DNA of 64,000 bases from Rhodobacteraceae bacterium WFHF2C18 (GCA_002166865.1 NHTQ01000001.1:1-64000), one strand, 5' to 3'; positions 1 to 9,158 are shown, numbered from the stretch's first letter. Notes: generated from the letters alone by a model not told the origin. Numbers and translations are program-made.

Positions 1-144
1 TTCCGCCAGATCGGCGCCTGGATCGTGGAGGTCGTGGACGGGCTGGCCACCAACGGCGCCGAGGCCAACACCGCGGTGGAGGCCAAGGTCCGCGCGGAAG
101 TCGCCGACCTCTGCGCCCGCTTCCCCCTCTACCCGAACCTCTGA
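1..144 (+). CDS. glyA: Serine hydroxymethyltransferase, C-terminal end (partial)
   Basis: Only the last 47 codons are inside the window, read in frame 1 to the TGA at 142-144. The residues (FRQIGAWIVEVVDGLA, then a Glu/Ala-rich helix and LCARFPLYPNL) match the C-terminal helix and tail of bacterial GlyA, the PLP enzyme that converts serine and tetrahydrofolate to glycine and methylene-tetrahydrofolate. The catalytic domain is off the left edge, so activity cannot be judged. A strong GC hairpin follows directly. The call rests on recognising the tail sequence only. Confidence 0.85.
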   Translation, partial: FRQIGAWIVEVVDGLATNGAEANTAVEAKVRAEVADLCARFPLYPNL

Positions 145-150
145 CACCAC

Positions 151-180
151 CCCCCGCCCCGGAAATCCCCGGGGCGGGGG
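151..180 (+). terminator. GC-rich hairpin after glyA
   Basis: A perfect 12-base stem (CCCCCGCCCCGG pairing with CCGGGGCGGGGG) with a six-base loop starts 6 bases after the glyA stop codon. There is no clear T-tract after it, which is common for high-GC alphaproteobacterial terminators. It separates glyA from selU. Confidence 0.65.
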
Positions 181-231
181 CTGTCGCGTACGCTCTGGCA
201 GGCGGGGCGGTTTTGGCCTAGAGACGGCGCC

Positions 232-1293
232 ATGCGCCTGACGCTCTCCACCCTTGCCGACCTTGCCGATCTGCCGGCCGACACGCTGATCGACGCGCGC
301 GCGCCGGCGGAATTCGCCGAGGACCACCTGCCCGGGGCCATCAACCTGCCATCGCTGGACGATGCCGAGCGGGCCGAGGTGGGCACAATCTACACGCGGC
401 AGGACCGGTTCCTGGCCCGCAAGATCGGCGCGGCCTACGTCGCCCGCAATGTCGCGCGCCACCTTGAAGGTCCCCTGCGGGACAAGGGCGGGGGCTGGCG
501 GCCGCTTGTCTATTGCTGGCGCGGGGGGCAGCGCTCGGGCGCCTTCGCCGCCATACTTCAGCAGATCGGCTGGCGGGTTTCGGTCCTGGAGGGGGGCTAT
601 CGCGCCTATCGCCGGCTGGTGGTGGCACAGCTCTACGACCGGCCGCTGGCCCTGCGGCCGGTGCTTCTGGACGGCAACACCGGCACCGCCAAGACCCGCC
701 TGCTGGCATTGCTGGCCGAGCGCGGCTGGCAGGTCATCGATCTGGAGGAGATGGCCAATCACCGGGGGTCGGCGCTTGGCGCCCGCGCGGGCGGGCAGCC
801 CACCCAGAAGCTGTTCGAGGGCCGGCTGGCCGGGATCCTGGCCCGGCTGGATCCCGCGCGGCCGGTCGTGATCGAGGCGGAGTCGAACAAGGTTGGCCAG
901 CGGATCGTGCCACCCAGCCTCTGGCAGGCGATGCGCGCCGCGCCCGTCGTGGAGGTGACCGCGCCGCTTGCGGCGCGCGCGCGCTACCTGGCGCAGGCCT
1001 ACGCGGATATCGCGGAGGCGCCGGAGGATCTGCGGCAGCGGCTGGAGCGGCTCCGCCCCCTTCGGGGGCATGCCGCAGTGGATGCCTGGCAGGCGCTCGC
1101 GCGGGACGGATCCGTCACGGAGCTCGCGGCGCAGCTGATCCAGCATCACTATGATCCGGGATATGCCAAGGTCCGCCGGCGCCATCACGTGCAGCCGCGC
1201 GCCGGCGTGTATCTGGAAGACCTGACCGGGGCCGCGCTGCACCGGGCGCTCCCCCGGCTGGAGGCGGCGCTGCGCGCGGCCGCCGGTTGCTAG
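232..1293 (+). CDS. selU: tRNA 2-selenouridine synthase (MnmH/SelU)
   Basis: This 353-residue protein replaces sulfur with selenium in 2-thiouridine at the wobble position of certain tRNAs, using selenophosphate. The N-terminal rhodanese domain (about residues 1-130) carries the active-site loop YCWRGGQRSG with Cys95, matching the essential Cys of E. coli MnmH. The C-terminal domain has a P-loop, GNTGTAKT, at residues 148-155, and the family motif EAESNKVGQRIVPPSLW. The length is typical. The ATG at 232 starts directly at the rhodanese fold. It converges on selD, and the two genes share one CTAG as overlapping stop codons. No selA or selB lies in the window, which fits a selenouridine rather than a selenocysteine role here. 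Confidence 0.93.
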   Translation: MRLTLSTLADLADLPADTLIDARAPAEFAEDHLPGAINLPSLDDAERAEVGTIYTRQDRFLARKIGAAYVARNVARHLEGPLRDKGGGWRPLVYCWRGGQRSGAFAAILQQIGWRVSVLEGGYRAYRRLVVAQLYDRPLALRPVLLDGNTGTAKTRLLALLAERGWQVIDLEEMANHRGSALGARAGGQPTQKLFEGRLAGILARLDPARPVVIEAESNKVGQRIVPPSLWQAMRAAPVVEVTAPLAARARYLAQAYADIAEAPEDLRQRLERLRPLRGHAAVDAWQALARDGSVTELAAQLIQHHYDPGYAKVRRRHHVQPRAGVYLEDLTGAALHRALPRLEAALRAAAGC

Positions 1294-3485
1294 CGCAGGG
1301 TGATCCGGCCGGGCCGGTCGGTGATCGTGCCGATCTCGGCAACGGGGATCCCGGCGTGGTGCAGGGCGGCCAGGTGGGCCGCGGCGGCCTCCGGGGCGAC
1401 GGCGGCCAGCAGACCCCCGGCGGTCTGGGGGTCGAAGAGCACCGCGCGCCGGGGCGACCCGGGCGCGGGGCCACCGTCCAGGTGGGGGACGGCATGGGCG
1501 GCGTTGTCGGCGTGGAGCGAGGCGCGCTCCCCCTCGCGCAGAAGGGCCTCGGCCCCCGGCAGGATGGGCAGCGCGGCCAGGTCGATCTCGGCCCCGCAGC
1601 CGCTGGCGCGGCAGATGCCCAGCAGATGCCCCGCCAGGCCGAAGCCGGTGACATCCGTCATGGCATGGGCGCCGGCCAGTTCCGCGGCCTCGGTCGCCGG
1701 GCTGCGCGCCATGGCGGCCAGGGCGGCGGCAACGTCGTTGCCATCGGCGCGGGCGGCCATCTCTGCGGCGAGGATCACGCCGGTTCCCAGGGGTTTCGTG
1801 AGGATCAGCCGGTCCCCGGGGCGCGCGCCGTCAAGGCCGACGGGGCTGCCCGGCGAAAGCCCGGTCACGGTGAAGCCAACGGTCATCTCGGCGCCCTGGC
1901 TCGTGTGGCCGCCGATGATTTCCGCCCCGGCGGCGGCCATGACGTCGCTGGCGGCCGCCATGACCTCGCGCAGCGTGCGCCGCTGCAACCGGTCGGTCAT
2001 GCGTGGAAGGACGAGCGAGATCAGCGCCGCCTGCGGCGCGGCCCCCATGGCCCAGACATCACCCAGGGCGTGAATGGCCGCGATCCGTGTCATCAGCCAT
2101 GGGTCGAGCGTGAAGGCCCGCAGGTGATCGGTGGTGAGCACCTGGGTTTGCCCGCCGATCTCGAGTATGCCGGCGTCGTCGCCCGGCGTGCTGCGCACGT
2201 CGGGCCGGCGCGGCGCTGCAACCTGGCCAAGGGCGTCCCCGAGCGCGTCGGGGCCGACCTTGGCCCCGCAGCCGCCGCAGATCACCGGGTGCCCGGACAG
2301 CTCGGCGCGGACATCCCTAGCCACCCTGCGCGGGATGGCCGGGCCCGGCATCGCGGGCAACGCGTGGAACCTGCGCATGAAGCGGCGGTCGATCCAGTCC
2401 TTCCAGTGCCAAAGCCCCGGCAGTTGCAGGCCAAGCCCGCCCTTGTCCGCGACGGCCCGCTTGCCGCCCATCGAGACCAGCTTGAGGAAGTCGCGCTGCG
2501 GGCGGAAGCGGCGCGGCCGGCCGCCCGACAGGTCCGCGCGGAGGTTGTCGAACAGCACCGGCGCGGCGCGCACGGCGTAGACGCCGGCCTTGGGCCGCGG
2601 GGCGTGGGAAAGATGGGCGCAGTCGCCGACGGCATAGATCGCCGGGTCATCGACGACCCGCAGTTGCGGATCGACGCGGATGAAACCGTTTTCCAGCGGC
2701 AGGTCGGTCTCGGCCAGCCAGGGCCAGGGCCGGGCGCCGGCCGCCCCCACCACCAGCCCGGCCGGCAACCGCCGGCCGTCGCCCAGGCGCACGGCGTCGG
2801 GCAGGACCTCGGCGACGGGCGTGCCAAGCCAGAGTTCGATCCCGCGCTCCTGCAGGGCGCTCAGCAGCGCACGCCGTGTGCCGCGGGCCGTGCCGGCAAG
2901 CGGCGTCTCGGCGTCCAGGATACGCAACGTGATGCCGCGCGCGCCGGCTCGGGCAAGACGGAAATGCATCGCCAGGGCCAGTTCCACCCCTGCGACGCCC
3001 CCGCCGATGACGATCACCTCCGGCGCGGCTTCGCCGCTTGCCACCGCATCGCAAAACCGTGCCCATCGGTCCGCGAAGGGGCCCAGAGGCTTGGCGGCGA
3101 CGGCATGGTCGGCGAAGCCGGGCAGATCCGCCATCGCCGAGGTGATCCCGATATCGATTGACAGACGATCATAGGCGATCGGCGCGCGCGCCTCCACTTG
3201 GACGCAGCCGGCCTGCCGGTCGAGGCCGGTGGCCCGGGCCTGCACCAGCCGCGCCCCGGCGAAGCGCGCCAGGCGGACCAGGTCGATGTCCAGCGCCTCC
3301 CGCCCGTAGTGCCCCGCCACGTGGCCGGGCAGCATGCCGGTATAGGGGGCCTTCGGATTCGGGTCGATCAGCGTCAGGCGCACGCCGGGCAGCGGCGCCA
3401 TCCCCCACCTGCGCAGCAGCAGGGCGTGGGCGTGGCCGCCGCCGACGAGAACCAGGTCGCGGGTAAGGGGCACGGGCGCTTGCAT
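1290..3485 (-). CDS. selD: Selenophosphate synthase fused to an N-terminal FAD/NAD(P) oxidoreductase
   Basis: This 731-residue protein has two parts. Residues about 1-375 are a pyridine nucleotide-disulfide oxidoreductase of the NDH-II-like type: an FAD-binding GGGHAH loop near residue 15, a second dinucleotide loop VIVIGGGVAGVELA, and the FAD motif IYAVGDCAH. Residues about 395-731 are SelD, which makes selenophosphate from selenide and ATP. Its loop reads CGGCGAK; Cys406 and Lys409 align with essential Cys17 and Lys20 of E. coli SelD, while the Cys19 position is Ala. The downstream GDDAGIL and TTDHLRAF motifs are intact. Such fusions are known in several bacterial groups; the oxidoreductase part may feed reduced selenium to SelD, but that is inferred. 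It supplies SelU, the convergent neighbour. Confidence 0.92.
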   Translation of the reverse strand: MQAPVPLTRDLVLVGGGHAHALLLRRWGMAPLPGVRLTLIDPNPKAPYTGMLPGHVAGHYGREALDIDLVRLARFAGARLVQARATGLDRQAGCVQVEARAPIAYDRLSIDIGITSAMADLPGFADHAVAAKPLGPFADRWARFCDAVASGEAAPEVIVIGGGVAGVELALAMHFRLARAGARGITLRILDAETPLAGTARGTRRALLSALQERGIELWLGTPVAEVLPDAVRLGDGRRLPAGLVVGAAGARPWPWLAETDLPLENGFIRVDPQLRVVDDPAIYAVGDCAHLSHAPRPKAGVYAVRAAPVLFDNLRADLSGGRPRRFRPQRDFLKLVSMGGKRAVADKGGLGLQLPGLWHWKDWIDRRFMRRFHALPAMPGPAIPRRVARDVRAELSGHPVICGGCGAKVGPDALGDALGQVAAPRRPDVRSTPGDDAGILEIGGQTQVLTTDHLRAFTLDPWLMTRIAAIHALGDVWAMGAAPQAALISLVLPRMTDRLQRRTLREVMAAASDVMAAAGAEIIGGHTSQGAEMTVGFTVTGLSPGSPVGLDGARPGDRLILTKPLGTGVILAAEMAARADGNDVAAALAAMARSPATEAAELAGAHAMTDVTGFGLAGHLLGICRASGCGAEIDLAALPILPGAEALLREGERASLHADNAAHAVPHLDGGPAPGSPRRAVLFDPQTAGGLLAAVAPEAAAAHLAALHHAGIPVAEIGTITDRPGRITLR

Positions 3486-3660
3486 GCCGTTTCCTTAGCG
3501 CGGGTATCGCGCCTGCGCCACCATTCTTGCGGCCGATTGAACGCCGCCGGGGGCGCCGTGCCTCGCGTGACGCGCAGGCGGTGGCCGTGGCGCGGGCCGA
3601 GGACCCTTTTGGCATCGGGATAGGATGCCGCCGGGGCGCGAGAGGCCGTGTCCAGTGATG

Positions 3661-6600
3661 TCATGCGACCATGCGCCGCCAGCGGCCGTCGCGCACCCGG
3701 ACGTAAAGCGCGGCATAGGCGGGCACCAGCACCATCTGCAGGAGCGATGCGAAGAGGATGCCGAAGCCCAGCGAGACGGCCGTGGGGACGAGGAACTGCG
3801 CCTGCACCGATTGTTCCAGGATCAGTGGCGAGATCCCCAGGAAGGTCGTCAGGGTCGTCAGCATCACCGGGCGGAACCGATCCAGCGTCGCCTTTTCCAC
3901 CGCCTCGTAGGGGTCGTGCACCTCGGCCTCGCGCTCCTGGATGAAATCGACAATCAGGAGGGCGTCGTTGATGACCACACCCGTCAGGCCCACGATCCCG
4001 AACATGCTGAGCAGCGTCAGGTTCAGGCCCAGCCCCGCATGGCCGAGGATCGCTCCGATGAAGCCAAAGGGCACCACACCCAGCACGATCAGCGGGCGGA
4101 AGTAGCTGCCGAAGGCCAGCGAGAGCACGGCGTAGATACCGAAGAGGGTCAGCGCGAAGTTCACCGCGAGCGCCGCGCCGAATCGGCCGGCCTCTTCCTG
4201 CTCGCCGCCGGTGCGGACGGTGAGGCCCGGATAGTCCTGCTGGAGCTGGGGAACCACCTGCGACATGAGCCAGCGCGTCTCGGCCCCGCCGGAGGTAAGG
4301 GTCGAATCGACATCCGCCGTCAGCGTGGTGACGGTCCGCCCGTCCACCCGTTCGATGGTCGTGGGCGCGGGCTGGAACGAGACGTCGGCCAGCACGGGCA
4401 GGGGGACGGGCCCCTGTCGCGTGGTGATGTCGAGCGCCAGCAGGTCAGCGACGGAATCGCGCTGCGATTCGGGCAGGCGGACGCGGATGTCCACCTCCTC
4501 GCGGTCGCGCACCACCTGTTCGACCGTCACCCCGAAAACGGCCGCACGGATCTCGCCGGTCAGGGCGGCGCGGCTGACCCCGTAGTTCTGCGCGGCCGGG
4601 GTGGGGGTGACGACCACTTCGCGCGCCGCGCTGACGCGGTCGTCGCGGATGTCGCGCACGCCCTCGCGGCCCGACAGTGCCCGGCGCATCCGGCCCACGG
4701 CGGCATCGCGGGCCTCTTCGCTGTCGGCGGCGACCTCCAGCAGGATGGGGGCGCCCACCCCCACCAGTTCGGCCGAGAAGCTGAGCTGACGGGCGCCGGG
4801 CACGTCTCCGACCGCCTGACGCCAGGCCTCCTTGAAGCGGCCGGTGGAAAGGGTGCGCCGGTCGGCATCGCGCAGCTTGACCGTGATGGTGGCGCTGCTG
4901 CCGGTGCGGACGCGGCCCTCGCCTCCCGGCCCGCCCGCGCCGGGGGCGAAGCCGATTGTCACGGCGGTGCTTTGCACCAACCCGTCGCTGCCCAGATCGC
5001 GGCCCACTTCGCGGGCGGCCTGCGAGATCCGGCGCGTGCGCTGGAGCGTCTGCGCCTCGCTGGTGCCGTCGGGCATTTCCAGCCGCGCGGTGACGAAATT
5101 GCCTTCGATGGAGGGAAAGAAGACGAATTTCACCGTGCCCCCCGCGACCAGGGCCGCCGCGCCCAGGGCGATGGCCAGGGCGGTGGCAACGCAGAATAGA
5201 GGGTGCAGCGTGGCGCTGCGGACCAGGCCGCGCACTGGTCCCCGAACCAGCCGTTTCAGCCCCGCGTCGACCCGTTCGCGCAGCGGTTCGGACAGGCGGC
5301 GGGGCGAGAAGCGGCGCGGCGGCGTCAGGCGCACGTGACTGAGGTGCCTGGGCAGCACGAGAAAGCTTTCGACAAGCGACAGCGCCAGAACGAAGATCAC
5401 CACCGCCGCCACCGGCTTGATGAAGGAGCCCGAGGCGCCCGGCAGGAACAACAGCGGGGTGAAGGCCAGGATCGTGGTCGAGACCGCGAAAAAGATTGGC
5501 CGCCAGACGCGCAGCGCGGCGCGTTCGGCCGCCCCCGCGCCCTTGTTCCGGGCGCGTTCCAGTTCGGTGTAGGTGTTCTCGCCCACCACGATGGCGTCGT
5601 CCACCACGATGCCGAGGGCGAGGATGAAGCCGAAAAGCGAAAGCTGATTGACCGTCACTCCGAAAAAGAGCATCGGCGCGAAGGCCCCGATGAAGGAAAT
5701 CACCACGCCCGCCGCCACCCAGGCGGCCAGTCGGATATCGAGAAACAGCATCAGCAGCACGAGGATCAGCCCCGTGCCGATGGCGCCATTCTTGGCCAGA
5801 AGCTGGATGCGGCCGCGCAACTCGTCCCCCGAATTGCGCCAGACGAAGGCCTCGACGCCGGCCGGCAGGCGCGGGCGCAGTTCGTCGTCCAGGTAGCTCC
5901 TTACCTTCTCGGTGATGTCGAGTACCTGCTCGCGCCCGGCGCGGTTGACGGACAGGAAGACGGCCGGCTGCCCCGAGATCCGGCTGACCAGGTTCTCGTC
6001 GGCCAACCCGGCACGGACGTCGGCGATTTCGCCAAGGCGGACCTGCGCGCCGCTCTGGCCGGTGAAGAGAACCAGATCGCGCAGGCCGGCGACGGTTTCC
6101 GCCTCGGCCAGGGTGCGCAACTGGTAGTCCGTTGCGCCGGTGTCGATCTGGCCGCCGGACAGGTCGACGTTGCCGCGCGAGATGAGGTCGGCGAAGGATT
6201 GCAGCCCCTGTCCGTAGGATTCCAGCGTCTGGCGCCGCACGGCCACGTCGATCTGGTCGGTGGCGTCGCCGGTCAGCGTGACCTGGCTGATGCCGGGCAT
6301 GTCGGTGAGGTCCTCGCGCACCCGTTCGGCCAGGGCCTTCAGCGTGGCGGCCGGCACATCGCCGGTCAGCGCCAACTGGATGGCCAGTTCCACGGGTTCG
6401 CGTTCGCTGATGCGGGGTGTCCGCGCGGCATCGGGGAAGGTGGCGATGCGCGCCACCTCGGTCTCGATGTCGTCCTTCACGGCGCCGGGGTCGGCGCCGT
6501 CGAAAAGCTCGGCGGTGACGGTGCCAAGGTCTTGCCGGGCCTGCGCGTTGAGTTCGCGCACCCCTTCGAGGCCCTGCAACTGCTGCTCGATCGGGGTGAG

Positions 6601-6792
6601 CACGGCCTCGGCCACCTCGGTGGGGGTGGCCCCGGGATAGGTGACGCTGACGGTGATGGCGTTGGTGGCGATTTCGGGGAAGGTGCGCACAGTGATGGAC
6701 AGTGCCGCGCCGATGCCGCCGGCCAGCAGCGCCACCATCAGCAGGTTCGCCGCCACGCGGCTGCGCAGGAACCATCGGATCAGCCCGGTCAT
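3661..6792 (-). CDS. RND efflux transporter permease (AcrB/HAE-like superfamily)
   Basis: This 1043-residue inner-membrane pump protein is proton-driven and exports compounds through a periplasmic adaptor and an outer-membrane channel. The sequence has the RND layout: TM1 near residues 10-32, a large periplasmic loop with the PGATPTEVAEAVLTPIE motif, TM2-6 containing GIVVDDAIVVGEN (the paired Asp of the proton relay in TM4), a second periplasmic loop and TM8-12. The TM10 segment reads GLTGVVINDALLIVDF, so the Lys of AcrB (Lys940) is replaced by Asn; this is seen in RND branches outside the classical AcrB group. It starts one base after the adaptor stop, so the two are co-translated. No TolC-type gene is present here. 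The substrate is unknown. Confidence 0.92.
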   Translation of the reverse strand: MTGLIRWFLRSRVAANLLMVALLAGGIGAALSITVRTFPEIATNAITVSVTYPGATPTEVAEAVLTPIEQQLQGLEGVRELNAQARQDLGTVTAELFDGADPGAVKDDIETEVARIATFPDAARTPRISEREPVELAIQLALTGDVPAATLKALAERVREDLTDMPGISQVTLTGDATDQIDVAVRRQTLESYGQGLQSFADLISRGNVDLSGGQIDTGATDYQLRTLAEAETVAGLRDLVLFTGQSGAQVRLGEIADVRAGLADENLVSRISGQPAVFLSVNRAGREQVLDITEKVRSYLDDELRPRLPAGVEAFVWRNSGDELRGRIQLLAKNGAIGTGLILVLLMLFLDIRLAAWVAAGVVISFIGAFAPMLFFGVTVNQLSLFGFILALGIVVDDAIVVGENTYTELERARNKGAGAAERAALRVWRPIFFAVSTTILAFTPLLFLPGASGSFIKPVAAVVIFVLALSLVESFLVLPRHLSHVRLTPPRRFSPRRLSEPLRERVDAGLKRLVRGPVRGLVRSATLHPLFCVATALAIALGAAALVAGGTVKFVFFPSIEGNFVTARLEMPDGTSEAQTLQRTRRISQAAREVGRDLGSDGLVQSTAVTIGFAPGAGGPGGEGRVRTGSSATITVKLRDADRRTLSTGRFKEAWRQAVGDVPGARQLSFSAELVGVGAPILLEVAADSEEARDAAVGRMRRALSGREGVRDIRDDRVSAAREVVVTPTPAAQNYGVSRAALTGEIRAAVFGVTVEQVVRDREEVDIRVRLPESQRDSVADLLALDITTRQGPVPLPVLADVSFQPAPTTIERVDGRTVTTLTADVDSTLTSGGAETRWLMSQVVPQLQQDYPGLTVRTGGEQEEAGRFGAALAVNFALTLFGIYAVLSLAFGSYFRPLIVLGVVPFGFIGAILGHAGLGLNLTLLSMFGIVGLTGVVINDALLIVDFIQEREAEVHDPYEAVEKATLDRFRPVMLTTLTTFLGISPLILEQSVQAQFLVPTAVSLGFGILFASLLQMVLVPAYAALYVRVRDGRWRRMVA

Positions 6793-6793
6793 C

Positions 6794-7981
6794 TCATTCC
6801 TCCGCGCCCTCGCGCGCCCCTTGGGCCACGCGGACCTTCACGCCCTCGGCGGTTGCCGGCAGGTCGCTGAGCATGACGCGGTCGCCGGCAGAAAGGCCCT
6901 CGGCGGTGACCGCGATGCGGCCCTCGGCGCGGCGCAGGACGGTGGGGGCGAGGCGCTGAAGGCGGCCATCGGCCACGCGCCAGAGCGTGTCGCCGCCCTT
7001 GAGCGCCTCGGGCGGCAGGACCAGCGCGGTCCCCCCGGGCGGGGTGACGGGCAGGCGCAACTCCACCAGTTCGCCGATGCGCAGGGGGCGGGTGCCAGGG
7101 CCGTCGAAGGGATCCGGGACCTCTACCACCAGCGCGACGGTGCGCGTCTGCTCCTCGATCCTGGGGTCGATGTCGATCACGGTGCCGGTGCCAAGGGCCG
7201 CGGCCTGCGGCCCAGTGCCGAACAGCCGGATCTCGCGGCCCAGGGCGGCGTCGGCGGCCCCCAGAAGGTCCAGGTCGCCGGGCAGGAGGCCCATCTGGAC
7301 CCGCACGGAATCGGCGGCGATCAGCCGGCCGATCACCGTGCCGGGCTGGACGAGCTGGCCGACGGCCGCGGCCTCCTGCGTCACCAGCGCGTCGAAGGGC
7401 GCGCGCACCGCCGTGTCCTCCAGCCGCTGGCGGGCGCCGGTCAGTTCCGCTTGGGCCCGGGCCAGGTCGGCCTCGGCGCGGGCCACCCGCACCAGGGCCT
7501 GCTGCAACCGCTGTTCGGCGGCGAAACCTTCCTCTTCGAGTTGCGCCTGCCGCTCTCGGTTCACCTCGGCTTCGGCCAGGGCGGCCTTGGCCTGCTCGAC
7601 GGCGGCTTCGCCCTGGGCGACGTCGGCCTCGAAGGTGGCATCGTCCAGCCGCAAGAGCAGCGCGCCCTCGGCCACGCGCGCGCCCAGGGTGAACCGGTCG
7701 GCCACCGCCGCGATCCGGCCTGAGATTTCGGGCGAGACGGCCACTTCGGCCCGCGGGCGGACGAATCCCGTCTGCGTGATGGTCAGTTCCTCGACGGGGC
7801 GCGCTTGGGCCACGCGCACCAGCGGGGCCTGCGTGGTCGCGGCCTCGCCCGTGGCGTCGGGACGTGTGAGATACCAGAACGCCGCGGCGCCGAGCGCCAG
7901 GATTGCCAGACCCGCCAGCAGCCACGGCCAGCGGCGGGGGCGTTCCCCGCTTGATTCGTCGGTGCGGGTGTCATCGTTCAT
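6794..7981 (-). CDS. RND periplasmic adaptor (membrane fusion) subunit
   Basis: This 395-residue HlyD/AcrA-type adaptor links the downstream RND permease to an outer-membrane channel. A cytoplasmic Arg-rich start is followed by one membrane anchor (residues about 18-38, WPWLLAGLAILALGAAAFW), a split biotinyl-lipoyl domain (VSPEISGRIAAV and DTAVRAPFDALV), a long Ala/Glu-rich coiled-coil hairpin (about 110-190) and beta-barrel domains. I chose the ATG at 7981 because GGAG lies 8 bases before it; an in-frame ATG 27 bases upstream lacks such a site. It is the first gene of the two-gene efflux operon. No regulator is adjacent. Confidence 0.9.
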   Translation of the reverse strand: MNDDTRTDESSGERPRRWPWLLAGLAILALGAAAFWYLTRPDATGEAATTQAPLVRVAQARPVEELTITQTGFVRPRAEVAVSPEISGRIAAVADRFTLGARVAEGALLLRLDDATFEADVAQGEAAVEQAKAALAEAEVNRERQAQLEEEGFAAEQRLQQALVRVARAEADLARAQAELTGARQRLEDTAVRAPFDALVTQEAAAVGQLVQPGTVIGRLIAADSVRVQMGLLPGDLDLLGAADAALGREIRLFGTGPQAAALGTGTVIDIDPRIEEQTRTVALVVEVPDPFDGPGTRPLRIGELVELRLPVTPPGGTALVLPPEALKGGDTLWRVADGRLQRLAPTVLRRAEGRIAVTAEGLSAGDRVMLSDLPATAEGVKVRVAQGAREGAEE

Positions 7982-8364
7982 GGACCGCTCCGGCCTGGGC
8001 ATATGCAACGCGGGCTATCATCGCCTTGCGCGCTTTCAGAGACAATGAAAAGTGCGCCCCCGTCGCCGCAATGCAGGCGAAGGGCGAATGGGCTACCTCG
8101 GCGGGGCCTGTCCCCGGGCCCGGCACTGCGCTGTCGTGGTGCTGGCATCGGTCCTTCGGTCGCGATGTTGCGGGCCCCTGCGGCCCCAGCCGATAATGTG
8201 CAGACTGCCCCTGCGGTTCCCGCGGCCCGAAGGTGACGTGGCGTCGTAAGGCTGCGGCCGCTTTGCCGCCGGCAGAGACGAAGTTACACGTTGTCGGGCC
8301 GAACCGAGGCCATTATCCTGTGCGCGGCTGCGCCGCCCCGCGGCCGGAAATCGAGGACAGGACC
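7982..8364. other. Intergenic region between divergent genes, no gene seen
   Basis: These 383 bases separate the minus-strand RND operon from the plus-strand DUF5132 gene and should hold both promoters. Short reading frames here lack family resemblance and ribosome binding sites. I see no tRNA, no strong repeat and no clear operator. Confidence 0.6.
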
Positions 8365-8670
8365 ATGAACAAGAGCTTCCTTTTCGGTGCCACTGTCGCG
8401 GTCGGTGCCGTGATGCTGATCCCCGGCGTCGCCACGGCCCTGGGCCGGGCCGGGCGGCCCATCGTGCGGGCCGCCGCGCGCAGCGGGGCCACGGCCTATG
8501 ACGAGTTCCGCAAGGCCGGCGCCGAGGCCTACGAGCACATGGAAGACATCGTTGCCGAGGTGCGCGAGGAAATGGAGGCCGAGCGCGCCGAGGCCCATCC
8601 CGCGCCCGAGGCCGAGGCGAAATACGAGGACACGGGCGACCAGCCCTCCGGCGAGACGCAAGCGGGCTGA
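8365..8670 (+). CDS. DUF5132 family small membrane protein
   Basis: This 101-residue protein begins MNKSFLFGATVAVGAVML, one hydrophobic segment (about residues 5-27) with Gly/Ala spacing. It is followed by an amphipathic alpha-helical stretch (RPIVRAAARSGATAYDEFRK) and a very acidic tail rich in Glu and Ala. This layout matches DUF5132 proteins, which have no known function but are often found beside HMA-like and P-type ATPase genes. The start was placed at ATG 8365, preceded by GAGGACAGG. It lies 7 bases before the HMA-like gene and is probably co-transcribed with it. A role as a small partner or regulator of the nearby metal-type ATPase is inference from position only. Confidence 0.65.
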   Translation: MNKSFLFGATVAVGAVMLIPGVATALGRAGRPIVRAAARSGATAYDEFRKAGAEAYEHMEDIVAEVREEMEAERAEAHPAPEAEAKYEDTGDQPSGETQAG

Positions 8671-8677
8671 GCGGGGC

Positions 8678-9154
8678 ATGACCGCGGAGACGGGCAATCT
8701 GCCGAAGCTGCGGGAGGTGCACGTGGCGGGGCGGCGGGCCCGCCTGCGCCCCGACAAGGATCTGCCGCGCGACGAACTGGTGGCGCTGGCCGATGCGATC
8801 GCCGCGCTGCCCGGGGTGCGCCGCACCCTGGCCCGGCCCGGCACGGGCAGCCTGATCGTGGAAACCGACCGGCCGGCCCGGGAGGTGCTGGACGAGATCA
8901 CCGCTGAGGAGGTGGCCCGCGTCGCGCCGCCGGCCAAGGGCCCCCCGGTCAACCAGGTGATGCAGATGGGGCTGGCGCGGATGGACATGGGCCTGCGCAG
9001 CCAGACGCGCGACGGCCTCGACCTGCGCACGGCCATCGCCCTGGCGCTGCTGGCGGGGGCGCTTGTGCAAATCGGCCGGGGCCGCGTGGCCGGACCGGCC
9101 ACCACGCTGGCGATGAGCGCCCTGGCCCTTCTGGATCGCGGCGGTGGAAAATGA
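8678..9154 (+). CDS. HMA-like domain membrane protein
   Basis: This 158-residue protein has an N-terminal ferredoxin-like fold resembling the HMA_2 (heavy-metal-associated-like) family: REVHVAGRRARLR, then a helix, then PGVRRTLARPGTGSLIVE. The CxxC metal site of true HMA domains is absent. The C-terminal third has a hydrophobic hairpin (about residues 108-152, TAIALALLAGALVQIG and TTLAMSALALL), so it is likely anchored in the inner membrane. It follows the DUF5132 gene by 7 bases and ends 4 bases before the convergent MetK-like gene. The P-type ATPase encoded on the other strand has a similar HMA-like N-terminus, suggesting the two interact or do related work; this is inferred. Confidence 0.65.
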   Translation: MTAETGNLPKLREVHVAGRRARLRPDKDLPRDELVALADAIAALPGVRRTLARPGTGSLIVETDRPAREVLDEITAEEVARVAPPAKGPPVNQVMQMGLARMDMGLRSQTRDGLDLRTAIALALLAGALVQIGRGRVAGPATTLAMSALALLDRGGGK

Positions 9155-9158
9155 GCGC

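Noticed and set aside
3494..3620. Possible tRNA (including tRNA-Sec) between selD and the RND genes, prompted by a GTTCAATC-like stretch
   Set aside because: No matching acceptor or anticodon stem could be built on either strand.
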